Under the pieces are notes generated by a model. It did not search any database and was not told the origin of the DNA. It worked only from the letters and a program-made list of their open reading frames with translations. 64,000 bases of DNA from Chloroflexota bacterium (GTDB lineage Bacteria; Chloroflexota; Limnocylindria; Limnocylindrales; CSP1-4): NCBI GenBank assembly GCA_030447745.1, contig JAUJOH010000003.1:192486-256485 (forward strand). Reading direction: 5' to 3'. Below are positions 62,119-64,000 of the stretch, one piece after another. The position numbers were made by a program, and so were the translations under genes. Position 1 is the first letter of the stretch, and every line of letters starts with the position of its first letter.

Positions 62119-62236
62119 CGGCCAAGGCTAGCAGCGCGCACTTCACCGGCATCCACCGCTCGTCCGTCTTCCGGCAGGCGGCCAGATCCGCGCCGACGTT
62201 CGCGTCGCGGGCGGGCTTCGTGGAGGAGCACCTCCT

Positions 62237-64000
62237 CACTCGAGCGCCTCACCCTCGACCCTTCCCAGATCTCCGGCTCGAGCCCGTCGCGGTCGCCGAC
62301 GCCGGAGAACGCGGTGACCGATCGCGCCAGCTCCTCGACCGCCTCGCGCGGCCGACCGAGCGCGTGGAGCAGGTCCGCCCGGTTGTTCCGGAGGGCCGCC
62401 TCGCGGTGCCGGTCACCGAGCAGCATCGCCGGAGCGCCTCCTCCGTGAAGGCAAGCGCATCCTCGAGGTTGCCGGCGGCCCGCTCGAGCAGCGCCAGGTT
62501 GTTGAGCGCCGCGATCCGGGCGCCCGCCTCGTCCGCCACGCCGGCCCGCTCGAGGCTGCGGCGCAGGTGTCGGCGCGCCGAGCCGACGTCCCCGGCGCGA
62601 CGGGCCAGCATCGCCAGGAGGTTCTCGGCCTGCGACTCGGTCTCCGGATCGCCGCTCGCGCGCGCCTCGCGCAGCGACTCCCGCGCCAGCCGTGCCGCGG
62701 CGCGTGGCTCGTCCCGGCGGCACGGCCGCGAGGCTCCGGGCGGCGAGGACCCGCGCGGAGCGGGGACGGCGCGTCGCCGAGCCGGGCCAGCGCGGCGGAC
62801 AGATGCAGTTCTGCGAGCGGCACGGCACCTCGGCGGAGGTGCAGGCCGCCGAGCAGATGCTCGAAGTGCGCCCCGCGCTCCGGGCCGGACAGCGCGGCCG
62901 CCTGCTCGTACGCCGCAAGTGCCTCGCCGTATCGACCGCGGAGCGTCTCGACGTCGCCGAGCTGCTCGAGCAGACCCGGCCTGTCCGGGTGGCCGAGCGC
63001 GAGCGCCAGCCGGAGATGATCGGCCGCCGCGGGGTGCGCGGAGAGGCGGCGAGCCGTTGCCGCCGCCGCCCGGTGAACGGCCGCCGCCCGGTCCGGCTGG
63101 CCGGACGCGGCCAGGTGCGTCGCCAGCTGAGCGGCGCGAGGCAGGTCCGGCTCGCGGCCGTCCAGGGTCGCCTCGAGCGCCGCGGCGGCCGTTCGGTGGA
63201 GCTGGCGGCGGCGCGCGAGCCCAGGCGGCGCCTCCGCCGCGGCGCGCGCCGCGTCGGTCGGGAATCGGTACTGGTGCTCCCGCTCGGCTGGCTCGGCCAG
63301 CACGCCGGCGCGGACGAGCTCGTCGAACGCGGCCGCGGCATCCGCCTCGTCCGTGCCGACAACCGCGGCCGCGAGCGCCGGGTCGAACGCGTCACCCAGG
63401 ACCGCGGCGGCCTCCATCAACCGCCGCGCGACGGCCGTCAGCGCGGTCGCGCCCGCCGCGGGAGCCACGTCGGTCGGACCGGACGGCTGAGGCGCCGTTG
63501 CAGGCGCCGTTGCAGGCCGGCTGACGATCGAGCGATGCAGCTCGGTCGTCTCGGGCTCCGGCCTTACCCCGAGCTCCGTCTCGAGGAGCCGAGCGCACGC
63601 CTCGTACTGGCGAATCGCGCCGGCGCGGTCACCGCTCGCGACCAGCAGCCGCATCAGCGACCGGTGCGAGGCTTCGTCGAGCGGGTCGAGCGCCACGAGG
63701 CGCCGGGCGGCGGCGATCCCGTGACCCGTCCTGCCCTCCGCCGCTTCGAGCGCCACCAGCCGTCGGAGCGTGACGCCCAGCTCGCCGCGGAGCGCCTCGG
63801 CCTCGAGCGCCTGCCACTCGTCCCACGGCGCGCTGTCCCGGAGGCTGAAGCCCTCGAGGAAGTCGCCACGATGGATGTCGACGGCGACCGCCAGCCGTTG
63901 TCGGCAGGCCGCACATGCGTCCGTCGACGCGTGCGCGTGCGTCGCGTCTCCGACGAGCGCCCGAAAGTCGGCGACGTCGAGCCGGACGTCCTCCGCGCCG
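62237..64000 (-). CDS. BTAD/SARP-type transcriptional regulator with TPR-like repeats, partial and frameshifted
   Basis: The gene enters from the right window edge. The visible start, DACAACRQRLAVAVDIHRGDFLEGFSLRDS, PWDEWQALEAEALRG, LDPLDEASHRSLMRLLVASGDRAGAIRQYEACARLL and ELGVRPEPETTELHRSI, is the bacterial transcriptional activation domain (BTAD). After it come Ala-rich TPR-like helices (YGEALAAYEQAAALSG, ARRHLRRSLERAGVADEAGARIAALNNLALLERAAGNLEDALAF, VEELARSVTAF). The second half needs at least two frame changes near 62400-62800. The N-terminal DNA-binding domain lies outside. Such regulators activate secondary-metabolism or transport genes. The exact stop is uncertain. Confidence 0.65.

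Overview
The window is one contiguous piece of a GC-rich (roughly 70% by eye) bacterial chromosome. Almost every gene has G or C at third codon positions, many start with GTG or TTG, and many neighbours overlap by 4 bp (ATGA/GTGA). A coenzyme F420 biosynthesis cluster (cofD, cofC, cofE), three F420-type luciferase-like oxidoreductases and an F420/flavin split-barrel protein point to Actinobacteria-like or Chloroflexota lineages. The mix with a homodimeric AceE, a TM0106-type nuclease-helicase, NfeD-slipin and many unnamed membrane proteins fits an environmental Chloroflexota metagenome genome best. That placement is inference, because no rRNA or tRNA gene was found in the window.

Layout. 0-8.3 kb: response regulator (partial), a small Zn-ribbon peptide, a DUF1992 protein, a very large RecB-like nuclease/UPF1-like helicase broken by a 53-bp tandem duplication, then M20 peptidase, DDAH-type hydrolase and class V aminotransferase genes, each with one apparent missing base. 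8.4-14 kb: MarR regulator, DUF72, PQQ-type sugar dehydrogenase lipoprotein, class A penicillin-binding protein. 14.2-23.8 kb: a set of small stress and envelope genes (GlsB-like, SRPBCC, HAD-like, two small proteins), interrupted at 15.8-22.8 kb by an apparent integrated island. The island has an integrase remnant and matching direct repeats at both ends. It carries NfeD-slipin, a zwf remnant, DUF2254, a truncated membrane gene and an overlapping AbiTii / TrkA_C membrane gene pair. 23.8-36 kb: double Zn-ribbon membrane protein, histidine kinase, LLM oxidoreductase, topoisomerase IB, a three-gene ABC-2 exporter operon, glycosyltransferase, MscS-like channel. 35.8-44.3 kb: ChrA, AceE, DUF2255, an OmpR-type regulator, ferritin-like protein, nicotinamidase, 5'-3' exonuclease and a 23-residue Lys-rich microprotein. 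44.3-50.4 kb: a minus-strand run (mtnP, LLM, Zn-ribbon membrane protein, inositol phosphatase) and a coupled plus-strand trio (LiaF-like, DUF1684, GNAT), then a PPOX protein. 50.4-55.5 kb: M48 protease and the F420 cluster. 55.5-64 kb: cupredoxin lipoprotein, Ser/Thr kinase, disrupted membrane and metallo-beta-lactamase-fold genes, UvrD2-like helicase, and a frameshifted BTAD/SARP-type regulator running off the end.

How the genes work together. CofC activates a phospho-acid, CofD transfers it to the deazaflavin Fo, CofE adds glutamates, and the LLM and PPOX proteins are the likely users of F420. NfeD and slipin form a known membrane quality-control pair. The coupled AbiTii/TrkA_C pair inside the island is the best candidate for an undescribed system, possibly phage defence. 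Many genes are interrupted by what look like single-base deletions in G or C runs. This suggests uncorrected long-read errors rather than real decay, while the zwf, integrase, ZIP-like and GNAT remnants look genuinely degraded.
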